Positions 8,508 through 17,121 of a stretch of DNA of 64,000 nt are shown one piece after another. Position 1 is the stretch's first letter, and every line of letters starts with the position of its first letter. This stretch comes from Gemmatimonadaceae bacterium. GTDB lineage: Bacteria; Gemmatimonadota; Gemmatimonadetes; Gemmatimonadales; Gemmatimonadaceae. Both the position numbers and the translations under genes were made by a program. The DNA is taken from assembly GCA_036003045.1 (NCBI GenBank), contig DASYSS010000046.1:32531-96530 (forward strand), written 5' to 3'. The notes under the pieces were generated by a model that saw only the letters and a list, made by a program, of their open reading frames with translations, did no database searches and had not been told where the DNA came from.

Positions 8508-10882
8508 GGCTTTTTCGCCGGGGCCTTTGCCGCCGGCGGCTTCGTCGCCGCGGGCTTGGTGGTCCCCGGCCTCGGCTTCGCCGCCGAGTCTTGTGACGGA
8601 GCCGTGGGGATGGCGCCAGGGAGCGGCGTCGCCGCGCCGGTGTCGGTCGGCTGGTTGAACTCTGCCTCCGCGCCGCGCAGCAAGTCCTCGAGGCGAACCG
8701 CCTGCGCGACTTCGCGCGACGTGTTGAAGACGCCCTTCGCCTGCGCGGTTCTGCCTTGCATCTTGAGCGCTTCGGCTAGCTCGATGCCCGTCGCGACGTA
8801 GAGATACGGAATGCCGACGGAAGGACGGTCGATCCAGTCGCCGGTGTTCAGCACCGAGCGCGGTCCGACGAACGTCTGCGTCCAGAGCGCATAGCTGGTA
8901 GCCACGTCGAGCCAGCCGTCTCCCTGCAAGTAGACCGAATCCTTCGGCGTGGCGCTCGGCGGCATGAAGAGCTTGGCCGCGAGCCCCTGAGTGAGCACGT
9001 TGTCGCCCAGGCCAAGCTGTTTGGCGTAGCTCCCCGACGTCCGTGCGAAATAGATCGGGCGGTTGGGCCACGAGTCTTGGATCATGCGGAGCACGAAGAG
9101 ATCCGCGCGCTGCAGGACGCCGTGGTCGAGATTCCGCGGGTCGATCGTCGCCTTGAGCGGACCCGCGGTGAAGTTCATCGGCGCGTTGAGCGGGTAGTAC
9201 GCCGGCACGGAGTCGGCGTCCAGCATCGTCATGTTGAGTGGCGAGCGCGTCGGCTTGGGCCACTGCCGGTCTTTGTAGATCGCCGGACCCTTCGCGGCGT
9301 CGTACTCGAAGATCGGACGGCGAATGATCTGGCGGACGTACCAGTCGGTGTTGAGCAACGAGGTGTTGGCGACGATGACGTCTCGCCGAATGCCTTCGAC
9401 TTCCTGCGCGTACCACAGAGGGAAGGTGTCGTTGTCGCCGACGGTGACGAGCACGCCGTACGGCTCGACCGAATTGAGCATGTCTGCGGCGAAGTCGCGC
9501 GTGTCGCGATGTCCGGCGCGCGACGCCCAGTGCCAGTTCCCGAAAAGCGGGATCAGCGCCAGCGCGAGCACCGGCGAGCTGAGTTGCCAACTCTTTTGCG
9601 TGGGCATCACGATGGCTTCGCGTCCCACCTTGACCGTCTCGGTGCCGAGCAGCGAGGCGATCGATTCCCAGACGTACAGCAGACCGAGCGCGGCCCACAC
9701 GCCCCACGCCGAGAAGCTCCAGAGGAAGAAGTAGTCTCGGTCGCGCACCTCGTGCGGCGCCGGCGACGACGGATCCTGCGACGCGCCCAGCTTGAAGTTC
9801 AAATAGAATATCAACAACAGCGTCATCGTGAACATCAGCGAGCCGAAATACCAGAAGCTCCGCTGGTCACGTTTGAAGTGCACCCATCCGCCGAAGACTC
9901 CGAGGACGAGCGCGCCGGCGGCGAGCAGCGCCTGCGAGAACGGGTGGTCGCCGTGCGCGTCGCGGATCCACTGCCACTTGAAGTAGAGCCACCACATCGC
10001 GACCTGTTCGCCGAATGACGCCTGGCGGTCGCTCAAGTCCGGCTTACCGTACTGGCCGCGGTTGAAGTTGTACTCGAACGCGTCGAGCGTCCCCTTGGAG
10101 AACGTGCACGATGCCGCGAGGTGCGTGCGGCACGCGGTCGGTTCTCCTTCGTTGATCGCCGGGAAGTACGCCGCGCGAATCGGCTGCGTCGCAAATGGAG
10201 TGAGTCCAAGGACGACCGCGCCGAAGCAGGCGAGGAGCAATCTCCATCGGGTGATCGTCGTCGGTCGGCGGATGAGCACGGCGATGCCGACCGCCGGCGC
10301 CGCGAGCATGCCGGCCATGTGGTTCGCGTAGCCGAGACCGCAGATATACGCGACGAGCACGAGAATCCTGTCGGCCTTGGGACCGTCGGGGTCATCGGAC
10401 CAGCGAATCATCAACCACGAAATCACCGCGATGCCGACGAGCGACACGGTGTAGACCTTCTCGTTGACGACCGACTGATTCCAGACCGTGAACGCCGTCG
10501 CGCCGAGCAGCGCGCCGAGCACGCCACCGACGATTCGCTGCCAGCGCGCCGGGAACCACCCCACCAGAATCCGCTCGGTGACGAGGAACCACATGCCGGC
10601 CGACGCCGCGCTACAGATCGCCGCAAGAATGTTGATCCGAACCGCGACCGTGGATGCGATCGGCAGGATCGAGAAGGTCCGGCCCAAGATCACGAACAGC
10701 GGATTTCCCGGAGGGTGGGGAAGCCCGAACGTGTACGCCGCCGCGATGTATTCGCTCGTATCCCACATCGCCGTAGAGGGCGACAGCGTGATGAGATACA
10801 GAAGCAGCGCGCCCAACGAGACGCCGAGGGCGGCCCCGTAGGACGGGCGGTAGTCGAGGTCGGACGTGGAAGGAGCGGACAT
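8504..10882 (-). CDS. DUF2723 family multi-span membrane protein
   Basis: 792 residues with about a dozen membrane helices in the first 500, starting with the DUF2723 hallmark near the N-terminus: WDTSEYIAAAY followed by LPHPPGNPLF. The family is related to GT-C-type, dolichol-phosphate-mannose-like glycosyltransferases, and the Asp in WDTSE is the expected catalytic position. A soluble TPR-like region follows, then an Ala/Pro/Lys-rich tail (final 60 residues). The substrate is unknown; sugar transfer to exported proteins or surface glycans is an inference. Its 200-base leader is filled by tandem repeats. Confidence 0.8.
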   Translation of the reverse strand: MSAPSTSDLDYRPSYGAALGVSLGALLLYLITLSPSTAMWDTSEYIAAAYTFGLPHPPGNPLFVILGRTFSILPIASTVAVRINILAAICSAASAGMWFLVTERILVGWFPARWQRIVGGVLGALLGATAFTVWNQSVVNEKVYTVSLVGIAVISWLMIRWSDDPDGPKADRILVLVAYICGLGYANHMAGMLAAPAVGIAVLIRRPTTITRWRLLLACFGAVVLGLTPFATQPIRAAYFPAINEGEPTACRTHLAASCTFSKGTLDAFEYNFNRGQYGKPDLSDRQASFGEQVAMWWLYFKWQWIRDAHGDHPFSQALLAAGALVLGVFGGWVHFKRDQRSFWYFGSLMFTMTLLLIFYLNFKLGASQDPSSPAPHEVRDRDYFFLWSFSAWGVWAALGLLYVWESIASLLGTETVKVGREAIVMPTQKSWQLSSPVLALALIPLFGNWHWASRAGHRDTRDFAADMLNSVEPYGVLVTVGDNDTFPLWYAQEVEGIRRDVIVANTSLLNTDWYVRQIIRRPIFEYDAAKGPAIYKDRQWPKPTRSPLNMTMLDADSVPAYYPLNAPMNFTAGPLKATIDPRNLDHGVLQRADLFVLRMIQDSWPNRPIYFARTSGSYAKQLGLGDNVLTQGLAAKLFMPPSATPKDSVYLQGDGWLDVATSYALWTQTFVGPRSVLNTGDWIDRPSVGIPYLYVATGIELAEALKMQGRTAQAKGVFNTSREVAQAVRLEDLLRGAEAEFNQPTDTGAATPLPGAIPTAPSQDSAAKPRPGTTKPAATKPPAAKAPAKKP

Positions 10883-10907
10883 TTAGAAAGACGAAAGGCG
10901 AAGAGGC

Positions 10908-11020
10908 CGAACTCCGAAACTGCCAAAACTCCGAAACTGCCAAACTCCGAGACTGCCGAACACCGAGACTGCGAAGGTGCCGAACCGCGAAACTGCCGAA
11001 CGGCGAAACTGCCGACTCCG
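10908..11020. repeat. Imperfect 16-17-base tandem repeat
   Basis: About seven diverged copies of a unit reading GGCAGTTTCGGAGTTC on the minus strand, spaced 16-17 bases apart. They fill most of the spacer between the ROK kinase stop and the DUF2723 start. On the minus strand they form that gene's 5' leader. Copies vary at the third-quarter position (CGGAG, CGCGG, CGCCG). Confidence 0.75.
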
Positions 11021-11039
11021 AGAGGGCTCAGCTGCGAGG

Positions 11040-11065
11040 CCGGTCCACCGGTCCACCGGTCCACC
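11040..11065. repeat. Short run of 8-base repeats (CCGGTCCA)
   Basis: Three perfect copies of CCGGTCCA lie just downstream of the ROK kinase stop. The same octamer family (CCGGTCTA, CCGGTCCA, GGTGGACG) fills the spacer at 45004-45149, some 34 kb away. Confidence 0.7.
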
Positions 11066-11083
11066 CAATCCTAGCGGACTCGC

Positions 11084-12103
11084 CTACAAACCGCCGAGGT
11101 GCTGCATCTTGAACGTCGCGACCGCCCCGACCACACCGGCGGTCCCCGGAAGGGCGCCCGGGACGATCCGTGCCGCGTCGACCGCGGGGCGGAAGGCACG
11201 CCGGCGGACCTCGGCGCGCATCGGCATGAACAGCGTGTCCCCCGCCTGGGTGACTCCGCCTGCGACCACCACCACGTCCGCGTTCACGATGTTGAGGAGA
11301 TTGGCGATTCCGGCTCCGAGATAGCGCGCGGTGTCGCGGACGATCTCGTTCGCGACGGCGTCGCCCTGTTGCGCGGCCTTGTACACCGTCTCAGCCGTAA
11401 TGGACTCGAGCTTCCCATCCACCATCGACGGGAGCATCGACGCGGTCTCCTCACGCACGAGGACCTCGCGTGCGCGAGTGGCTATGGCCGGACCGGAGGC
11501 GTAGGCCTCGAGACATCCATAGTTGCCGCATTTGCAGTGGCGGCCGTTGAGGTCGATGGTCGTGTGGCCGATCTCGCCGGCGACGTCGGACGATCCGTGA
11601 AAGAGCTTTCCGTCGATGATCAACCCGCCGCCGATGCCCGTGCCGATCGTCATGCCGATGACGTTGGTCGCACCCTGCGCTGCGCCCTGCCACCATTCGC
11701 CGACCGTGGCGCAGTTCGCGTCGTTGTCGAGCGTGGCGGGGAGATTGAGCCGTTCGGCGATGCGGTCGCGGAGTGGGAAGTTCCGCCAGCCGAGGTTCGG
11801 CGCCACGATGACGATGCCCTTCTCGCGGTCGAGCGGACCGGGCGCGCCGATGCCGACGCCGATGAAGTCGTCGCGCGAGGCGCCGGTTTCCGCCATCGTC
11901 GCGTTGATGACGTCCTCGATTAGGCCGACGATGCGATCGGCCACGGTTTCAGCCCCGGATTCGGCACTCGTCGGGATGGAGCGCATGGCGTAGTGCTGCT
12001 TGCCGTCGGCCGACATCGCGCCGACCACGATGTTCGTGCCGCCGAGGTCCACGCCGATGATGTATTGCTGCTGCTTCTTCGTGGCCGACGACTTGGTCGC
12101 CAT
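11084..12103 (-). CDS. ROK family sugar kinase (glucokinase-like)
   Basis: 339 residues. The N-terminal phosphate-binding motif GVDLGGTNIVVG, the sugar-site segment GAPGPLDREKG, the catalytic Asp in LDNDANCA, GTGIGGG and the ROK zinc motif HCKCGNYGCLE are all present, so the enzyme should be active. The architecture without an HTH domain matches ROK kinases rather than ROK repressors. Glucose is the likeliest substrate, but N-acetyl sugars or mannose cannot be excluded. It begins 4 bases after the stop of the upstream glycosyltransferase gene, so they probably share a transcript. Confidence 0.85.
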   Translation of the reverse strand: MATKSSATKKQQQYIIGVDLGGTNIVVGAMSADGKQHYAMRSIPTSAESGAETVADRIVGLIEDVINATMAETGASRDDFIGVGIGAPGPLDREKGIVIVAPNLGWRNFPLRDRIAERLNLPATLDNDANCATVGEWWQGAAQGATNVIGMTIGTGIGGGLIIDGKLFHGSSDVAGEIGHTTIDLNGRHCKCGNYGCLEAYASGPAIATRAREVLVREETASMLPSMVDGKLESITAETVYKAAQQGDAVANEIVRDTARYLGAGIANLLNIVNADVVVVAGGVTQAGDTLFMPMRAEVRRRAFRPAVDAARIVPGALPGTAGVVGAVATFKMQHLGGL

Positions 12104-12106
12104 GAA

Positions 12107-13171
12107 TCAGGAGCTCCGGGGTGTGGAAACGAGGAAGGCGCGCGTGAGGGCGGCCACGTCGCCGGCAGTAATCTCGCGCATACAGCGCCAATGTCCGAGG
12201 GGGCAGCGCCTTGGACCGTGCCGGTCGCAAGGGCGACACTCGAGCCCCACGAATTCCGCCACGGCGGAGCGGTCGGCCAGCGGGCCGAAGCCGAAGGCTG
12301 GAACGGTCGGTCCGAAGACGGCGACGGTCGGAGTGTTCATTCCCGACGCCAGATGGAGCGGTGCCGAGTCGTTCGTCACCAGCACTCGAGCGCGTCCGAT
12401 GACCTCGGCCGACGCGAGCAGGGAAAGCCGCCCCGTGGCGTCGATCGATCGTCCGCCGGTCGCGTCGGCGATTTCGTCGGACAGCGGACGATCGGCTTCG
12501 CCGCCGATGACTACGATCCGGGCTTCGGCGACCAGAGCTCGCGCGAGGTCGGCGTAGTAGGGCCACCGCTTCGTGGCCCAGATGCTCCCCGGGGCGAGTG
12601 CGACGATCGGCACGCCCGCCGTGACGTCGTGGAGCAACGCGTCGGCGGCGGCTCGCTCGGCTTCGCCGGGAAAGAGCGTCGGACGCGGGCGTGCGCGTTC
12701 TGCATCGCCCGCGCGCGCGCCGCGATCAGCGAGCGAGAGCAGTCGAGAGGCGTGGTGCTCGCCTTCGGGGGACACGACGCGCGTGGTGTAGAACGCGCGT
12801 CCAGCCGACGTCGAGAATCCGATTCGCTCGCGGATCCCCGCCAACAACGTGAGCGCGCCGCTGCGCACCGAGCCCTGAGCGAGGAATGCCGCGGCGTATC
12901 GACGGGCTCGGAGGCGGCTCGCGAGTCCCGCCATTCCGACCACGCCTCGATCCTTGCCGCGCTTGTCGTAAATGATCACCTCGCGAACCGCGGGATGATT
13001 CGGCAACACCGCGCCCGCCGCCGGCGTGCACACGACGTCCACCGCTCCCTCCTTCGCCAAGCGGGCGAGGAGCGGAGTGGTGAGAATCATGTCACCGAGA
13101 AAGCTCGTTTGAACGACGAGAAAGGAAGGCAAGCGAGGAGGAGTATGTCCGCCGCCCGGCCTCCCGTCCAC
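12107..13171 (-). CDS. Glycosyltransferase family 9 (heptosyltransferase-like)
   Basis: 354 residues with two Rossmann halves. The N-terminal motif VVQTSFLGDMILTTPLL and the C-terminal donor-site region VTNDSAPLHLASGMNTPTVAVFGPT are diagnostic of GT9 enzymes, which add heptose or related sugars to the LPS core. The end holds a Cys-rich stretch (CRPCDRHGPRRCPLGHWRC), common in this branch. The GTG start directly follows the TGA of the uracil-DNA glycosylase gene with no spacer, giving coupled translation. An internal TTG start about 14 codons later would also fit the family length. Confidence 0.8.
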   Translation of the reverse strand: MDGRPGGGHTPPRLPSFLVVQTSFLGDMILTTPLLARLAKEGAVDVVCTPAAGAVLPNHPAVREVIIYDKRGKDRGVVGMAGLASRLRARRYAAAFLAQGSVRSGALTLLAGIRERIGFSTSAGRAFYTTRVVSPEGEHHASRLLSLADRGARAGDAERARPRPTLFPGEAERAAADALLHDVTAGVPIVALAPGSIWATKRWPYYADLARALVAEARIVVIGGEADRPLSDEIADATGGRSIDATGRLSLLASAEVIGRARVLVTNDSAPLHLASGMNTPTVAVFGPTVPAFGFGPLADRSAVAEFVGLECRPCDRHGPRRCPLGHWRCMREITAGDVAALTRAFLVSTPRSS

Positions 13172-13813
13172 TCAGCGCATGCGTCGGGCGACTCGTGCGA
13201 CGTCCGCGAAAAATTTACGCTCGGCGCCGGCCCGTTCGTTTTCGGGGGCCCGCAGCACGGCGGAAGGATGCACCGTCGCGAAGGCGACGGGCGCGAGCTC
13301 GGACTCGAGCGGCTTTCCCCGGTGCTTCATCACGCTGAACGCCGGACCGAACACCGCCTTCGCCGCCGTCGCGCCGAGGCAGAGAATCGCCTGCGGACGA
13401 ATCAGTGTCAGCTCGGCCAGCATCCACGGACGGCAAGCGCGGACTTCGCCGGCACTCGGCGTCTTGTGCAAGCGTCTCACCGTGCGGCGGTCCTTTGCCC
13501 ATTTGAAATGCTTGACGGCGTTCGTCACGTAGATCTCGCTGCGATCGATGCCGGCGGACTCGAACGCGCGATCGAGCAAGCGCCCCGAGGGTCCGACGAA
13601 CGGATGCCCCGCGCGATCTTCCGCATCGCCGGGTTGTTCCCCAATGACGACGAGCTTCGCGGTCTTCGGCCCCTCGCCAAAGACCGCCTGCGTCGCGTTC
13701 GCGTAGAGCGTACAGCCGCGACACTCCTGCACCGCGGCGCGCATCTTGGGAAGCGTCGGCCGAGCGGGAATGAAGTCGTTCGCCGTACCGGTTGATTCGA
13801 TCGTCGTGGCCAC
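13172..13813 (-). CDS. udgX: UdgX-type uracil-DNA glycosylase
   Basis: 213 residues from a GTG start with GAGGAG 4 bases upstream; this matches the roughly 210-residue family size, while a longer open frame to 14020 would run into the divergent small gene. Motifs are GEQPGDAEDRAGHPFVGPSG (uracil-recognition loop), TNAVKHFKW, and the UdgX-specific insertion VRRLHKTPSAGEV. In characterised UdgX the His of the RRIH loop attacks the abasic sugar and forms a covalent DNA adduct; here it is His116 (codon 13466-13468). Cys in CRGC and in ACRPW fit the [4Fe-4S] site. It is cotranscribed with the GT9 gene. Confidence 0.85.
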   Translation of the reverse strand: MATTIESTGTANDFIPARPTLPKMRAAVQECRGCTLYANATQAVFGEGPKTAKLVVIGEQPGDAEDRAGHPFVGPSGRLLDRAFESAGIDRSEIYVTNAVKHFKWAKDRRTVRRLHKTPSAGEVRACRPWMLAELTLIRPQAILCLGATAAKAVFGPAFSVMKHRGKPLESELAPVAFATVHPSAVLRAPENERAGAERKFFADVARVARRMR

Positions 13814-13957
13814 TCGACTCCTCGATGCGTTGACGAACATCCAAGAGGCGGCAAGCCGCGGACCCATGCGGTCGACGACGGCCGCGGTCGCTTGCCAGTC
13901 AACGGTTGGGTACGACAGTTGCCTTTCGATGCAGCGACTTCGACAGAGGATACTCGG

Positions 13958-14107
13958 ATGCTGTACACACTCGCGGTCGTACTCATCGTTCTGTGGGCCC
14001 TCGGCTTCCTCGCGTTTCACGTCGGCGGCGGGCTAATCCATCTACTGCTCGTCATCGCCGTCATCGCGGTTCTGCTTCGCGTCATTCAGGGCCGGCGCCC
14101 GATCTGA
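13958..14107 (+). CDS. Small membrane protein, lmo0937 family
   Basis: A 49-residue peptide with two adjacent hydrophobic helices (TLAVVLIVLWALGFLAFHV, then HLLLVIAVIAVLLRVI) and a basic end GRRPI, matching the lmo0937-type small membrane proteins. AGAGGA lies 7 bases before the ATG. Function is unknown; family members are often stress-induced. It diverges from udgX, so the 144-base gap probably holds both promoters. Confidence 0.85.
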   Translation: MLYTLAVVLIVLWALGFLAFHVGGGLIHLLLVIAVIAVLLRVIQGRRPI

Positions 14108-14127
14108 CACGAGTTCGTCCGGGGTGG

Positions 14128-15459
14128 TCAGCGCCGCCGCAGAATCGCGGCGGCGGCTCGCCAGCCGGAGTCGATCGCGCCGTGAACGGTTCCGGTGCGG
14201 CCGAGGCGATCGGCGGCCTCACCGGCGAACCAGATCGTGTCGCGGATCGGACGGCTGAGCGTCTCACACGCCGTCGCCCCGCCGACGCGTGAGTACGAGT
14301 ACACGCCGCGCGAGAACGGATCGTTGATCCAGTCGTGGTAGAAAACCGCGGCAACCTCGCGCCGTATCGCCGCGGGCTTCATTCCGAGAACCGTCGCTAT
14401 CGACGCGATGGCGAGGCTCTCGAGCTCACCACGAGGTAGGCGGGAGAACTCGGCAGCGGGCGGTCCACCGACCCAACCTACCATGGTGGGCGACGCGATC
14501 GGGTACGACGTCCACCAGACCGGGAAAGCAACACGTTCTCGTGTCTGAAGGAACGATGTGGTGTCGAGATCCGGCAGGCCGAGACGCTCGGCGAGCTTCT
14601 CGTCCCGCCAGAACGCTCGCTTGAATCTGAATACGAGTTTCACGACGGTCCCCATCGCGGTGAGACTCAGTGCGCGCAGAATCGCCGACGGCAGCGGCGG
14701 GTCGAACCGAATGGCTCCCGGCGCGCCGTCCCGTGCGGACAGAACTCCCGGCGTGGCGGTGACCACGACCGCCTGCGCCGTCACGCTTCCGCTGGGCGCC
14801 CCGGCGACGTCGCGACACTCGACCTCGACGCGGCGATCGCGCCACACGATGCGCTCGGCGAGCGTCTCGAATCGAACATCGGCGCGCACTTGATCGGCGA
14901 GACGCTCGATCAAGGTGTCGTAGCCGCCGACGACACGTCCCATGCGCATCTCGCGGCGATCGCCTTGGGGCCAACCGCCGTCGGCGAGGGCCTTTTCGCT
15001 GATCACGGTCGTATCGGCGGCGTGAAAGCCTTCGACGAACAGCTTCGCTCGTTGACGGTCTCTAGGCTTCAACGAGCGATTCGCCGCAAGGGCGTCGGCG
15101 AACGAGCGATCCTGGTCTCGATCAGGATCGAGCCGCCGCATCACGCGGTCGATGGTCGACCAGAAGTCGGCCATGACCGCGAGCTCTTTGCCGGCGCGCG
15201 TCAGACGGTGGGGCGCGATGTCGAGTGTCGGCAGATGATGCTCTGACGCGACCCGACGGATCGGATCGGCCTCGCCATGAATGAATTCCGCGCCGAGCTC
15301 GATCGGGACCTCGAGATCCGACTGGTGCTGCGTGAAGATGCGGCCGCCGAGACGGGCGCGCGCCTCGAGCACGACGACGCGACAGCCCTCCCGCCGAAGC
15401 GTGGAGGCGGCGGCGAGCCCCGACGCGCCGGCGCCGATTACAGCGACGTCAAAGTCCAC
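14128..15459 (-). CDS. Flavin-containing amine oxidase family protein
   Basis: 443 residues. The FAD-binding dinucleotide fold is plain at the N-terminus (VIGAGASGLAAA, then VLEARARLGGR), and the C-terminal flavin contact is IWFAGEAADRLGRTGTVHGA. The central substrate domain is that of flavin monoamine oxidases and related desaturases. The gene stands alone, so the amine or other substrate is not predictable. It is convergent with the small membrane protein and has no signal peptide, so it should be cytoplasmic. Confidence 0.85.
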   Translation of the reverse strand: MDFDVAVIGAGASGLAAASTLRREGCRVVVLEARARLGGRIFTQHQSDLEVPIELGAEFIHGEADPIRRVASEHHLPTLDIAPHRLTRAGKELAVMADFWSTIDRVMRRLDPDRDQDRSFADALAANRSLKPRDRQRAKLFVEGFHAADTTVISEKALADGGWPQGDRREMRMGRVVGGYDTLIERLADQVRADVRFETLAERIVWRDRRVEVECRDVAGAPSGSVTAQAVVVTATPGVLSARDGAPGAIRFDPPLPSAILRALSLTAMGTVVKLVFRFKRAFWRDEKLAERLGLPDLDTTSFLQTRERVAFPVWWTSYPIASPTMVGWVGGPPAAEFSRLPRGELESLAIASIATVLGMKPAAIRREVAAVFYHDWINDPFSRGVYSYSRVGGATACETLSRPIRDTIWFAGEAADRLGRTGTVHGAIDSGWRAAAAILRRR

Positions 15460-15581
15460 GAGTCGAGAGGGCGGGCGCGCGAGAGCGACATCGAGCGAAG
15501 GTACCCAGGTTCAAAGAGTCGAACGACGAGCAAGGCGTTCGCGACCGGCACGGCGCGCGAGTTGAAGAAAAGACGGTCGTC

Positions 15582-15929
15582 ATGCGGCGGGAGGGAAGGC
15601 GAGTCGTGACGACGAATACGAAGAACCATCGACGCGCGGGCGCGGCCAAACCGAAACGGACGCGGCGGTGGTCGGCACGCGTGACGCGCGAGAGCAACGC
15701 GCTCGATCTGGATCGCGACGTATTCACATGGGATGACCCGAAGCGTATCGCGAGATCGCTCAAGCGGTCGGCCGAGCACAGCCGGCGACGCAGGAGCGAA
15801 CCGTATCGATCGGCGATGTCGATGTTGACCTTTTACGTCAACCGCGCGGGAAAAAACCTGTCGCCGACGCGGCGACGCGTGCTCGAGAGCGCGAAAGCGG
15901 AGCTCAAGCACGCGTTTGGCCGCGACTAA
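15582..15929 (+). CDS. DUF3175 family protein
   Basis: 115 residues, very basic. The conserved core runs from RWSARVTRESNALDLD through FTWDDPKRIARSLKRSAEHS and PYRSAMSMLTFYVNRAGKN to the C-terminus, which I recognise as DUF3175. No activity is known; the Arg/Lys-rich composition suggests nucleic-acid association (inference). GTG at 15606, 10 bases after GGAGGG, is a good alternative start giving 107 residues. A small hairpin (CGGCG/CGCCG, 15930-15943) sits between its stop and the convergent DUF6496 gene. Confidence 0.75.
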   Translation: MRREGRRVVTTNTKNHRRAGAAKPKRTRRWSARVTRESNALDLDRDVFTWDDPKRIARSLKRSAEHSRRRRSEPYRSAMSMLTFYVNRAGKNLSPTRRRVLESAKAELKHAFGRD

Positions 15930-15944
15930 CGGCGAACACGCCGA

Positions 15945-16439
15945 TCAGCGCGACTGCCGGGCGCGAGTGCGAGCGGCCTTCTTGGCGGCGGCAGACCGTG
16001 CGCGAGCGCCCTTGGTGCGAACGGCCTTCCGCGCGGCCGCCGAGCGCGCCGACGCGCCTCGCCGACGTGCGCTGGAGCGCGCCTGGCTGCTGAGCGACTT
16101 TCGGCTCGCGGCGCTGTGCCCTTCGCGGCGCAGCGCGCCCTCAACGGCGCGCGACCGCTTGCGCGACGTCTTTCGGCGTCGCGACTTTCCCTTGGCGAGG
16201 TCGCGCTTCGCCTTCGTGCGCGTGCGTGACGAGCTGCTCTTGCTCGGCTGGAGCTTGACGCCCGAGCGTCGCGCCTTCGACAGTCCGATGGCGATCGCCT
16301 GCTTCGTCGACCGGGCGCCGTGCTTGCCCTCGCGAATGTGATGCATCTCCTCGCGCACGAACTCGCCGGCCTGCGTCGAGGGTGATTTGCCCTCGGCTTT
16401 GTCCTCGTGTGCGCGCTCGATCGTTTCACGTTCCGGCAT
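15945..16439 (-). CDS. DUF6496 protein with a histone H1-like basic tail
   Basis: 164 residues. The N-terminal half holds the conserved DUF6496 block (GEFVREEMHHIREGKHGA, then STKQAIAIGLSKARRSGVKL). The C-terminal half is almost entirely Arg, Lys, Ala and Ser, with ARSAAARKAVRTK and ARSAAAKKAARTR style repeats resembling bacterial histone H1-like tails. A DNA-binding role is inferred from composition only. The ATG at 16439 has GGAGG 4 bases upstream; a longer open frame to 16496 lacks this signal. It follows hsp20 by 31 bases on the same strand and may share its heat-responsive transcript. Confidence 0.75.
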   Translation of the reverse strand: MPERETIERAHEDKAEGKSPSTQAGEFVREEMHHIREGKHGARSTKQAIAIGLSKARRSGVKLQPSKSSSSRTRTKAKRDLAKGKSRRRKTSRKRSRAVEGALRREGHSAASRKSLSSQARSSARRRGASARSAAARKAVRTKGARARSAAAKKAARTRARQSR

Positions 16440-16470
16440 TGTCCCTCCGTTGGTTCGGCGGCGTCCGACG

Positions 16471-17121
16471 TCAGCGAATCTGGATCTGGCGCGCACGACG
16501 CTCGTCGAGTTTGGGCGCCGGCAGCGTGATCTCGAGAACGCCGTCCTTGAAGCTCGCCTCGCAATTGTCGGACTCGATGCCTTCGGGGAGCGGGATGGCC
16601 CGATAGAACGAGCCGTAGTTCCGCTCGCTGCGATAGAAATCGTCGCGGTTTTCTTCTCGTTCGGAATGGCGATGCCCCGAGATCGCGAGCACGCCGTTCT
16701 CGATCTCCGCCTTCACGTCCTCTTTCTTGAGACCTGGAAGGTCGGCGCGCACGACGAGCTTGTCGCCGCGGCGGAAGGTCTCGACCTGCGGCGCCCACGC
16801 CGACTGGTCTTCGTCGAGAAACCCTCGCCATGGTCCCGCGGATGCCCCGAGACCGAACGCGCGTCCGAGCCCGAAGTTCTCGAACAAGCGATCCATGTCG
16901 TCGGCCATGCGCCGCATCAAGGTGAATGCTCCGGAGCGCGGTCCGCGAACCGGGGCGTTCGCGGATTCAGCCGCGGGCGCCCGCGTCGCGGCTTGACCGC
17001 GGGTTTCGCGTTCGGTCGAAATAGACCGTTCGCGGTCACCGGTGCCGATGTTCTTGCCGAAGCTGTGGCTCGCCCCTTGGTGCGGATTTTCATCCCGTGT
17101 GTAGTCTCGATCGTCGGCCAT
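16471..17121 (-). CDS. Small heat shock protein, Hsp20/alpha-crystallin family
   Basis: 216 residues. A disordered N-terminus of about 75 residues precedes an alpha-crystallin domain (about residues 110-205): VETFRRGDKLVVRADLPGLK, IENGVLAISGHR, FYRAIPLPEGIE and FKDGVLEITLP. These ATP-independent chaperones hold unfolding proteins. The start is set by GGGAG 6 bases before the ATG; upstream in-frame codons to 17289 lack such a site. The leader can fold over the ribosome-binding site (see the separate entry). The unusually long N-terminal arm is rich in Arg/Glu/Ser. Confidence 0.9.
   Translation of the reverse strand: MADDRDYTRDENPHQGASHSFGKNIGTGDRERSISTERETRGQAATRAPAAESANAPVRGPRSGAFTLMRRMADDMDRLFENFGLGRAFGLGASAGPWRGFLDEDQSAWAPQVETFRRGDKLVVRADLPGLKKEDVKAEIENGVLAISGHRHSEREENRDDFYRSERNYGSFYRAIPLPEGIESDNCEASFKDGVLEITLPAPKLDERRARQIQIR

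Noticed and set aside
7257..9707. An 816-codon minus-strand frame opposite menC and within the DUF2723 gene
   Set aside because: It is out of phase with the real DUF2723 frame and crosses a convergent gene end; composition is that of a shadow.
10908..11020. CRISPR array or coding repeat
   Set aside because: Units are 16-17 bases without unique spacers, and frames through it give low-complexity peptides without a start signal.
13814..14020. Longer N-terminus for the uracil-DNA glycosylase
   Set aside because: It overlaps the divergent small membrane protein gene, exceeds the family length and has no ribosome-binding site; GTG 13813 has GAGGAG.
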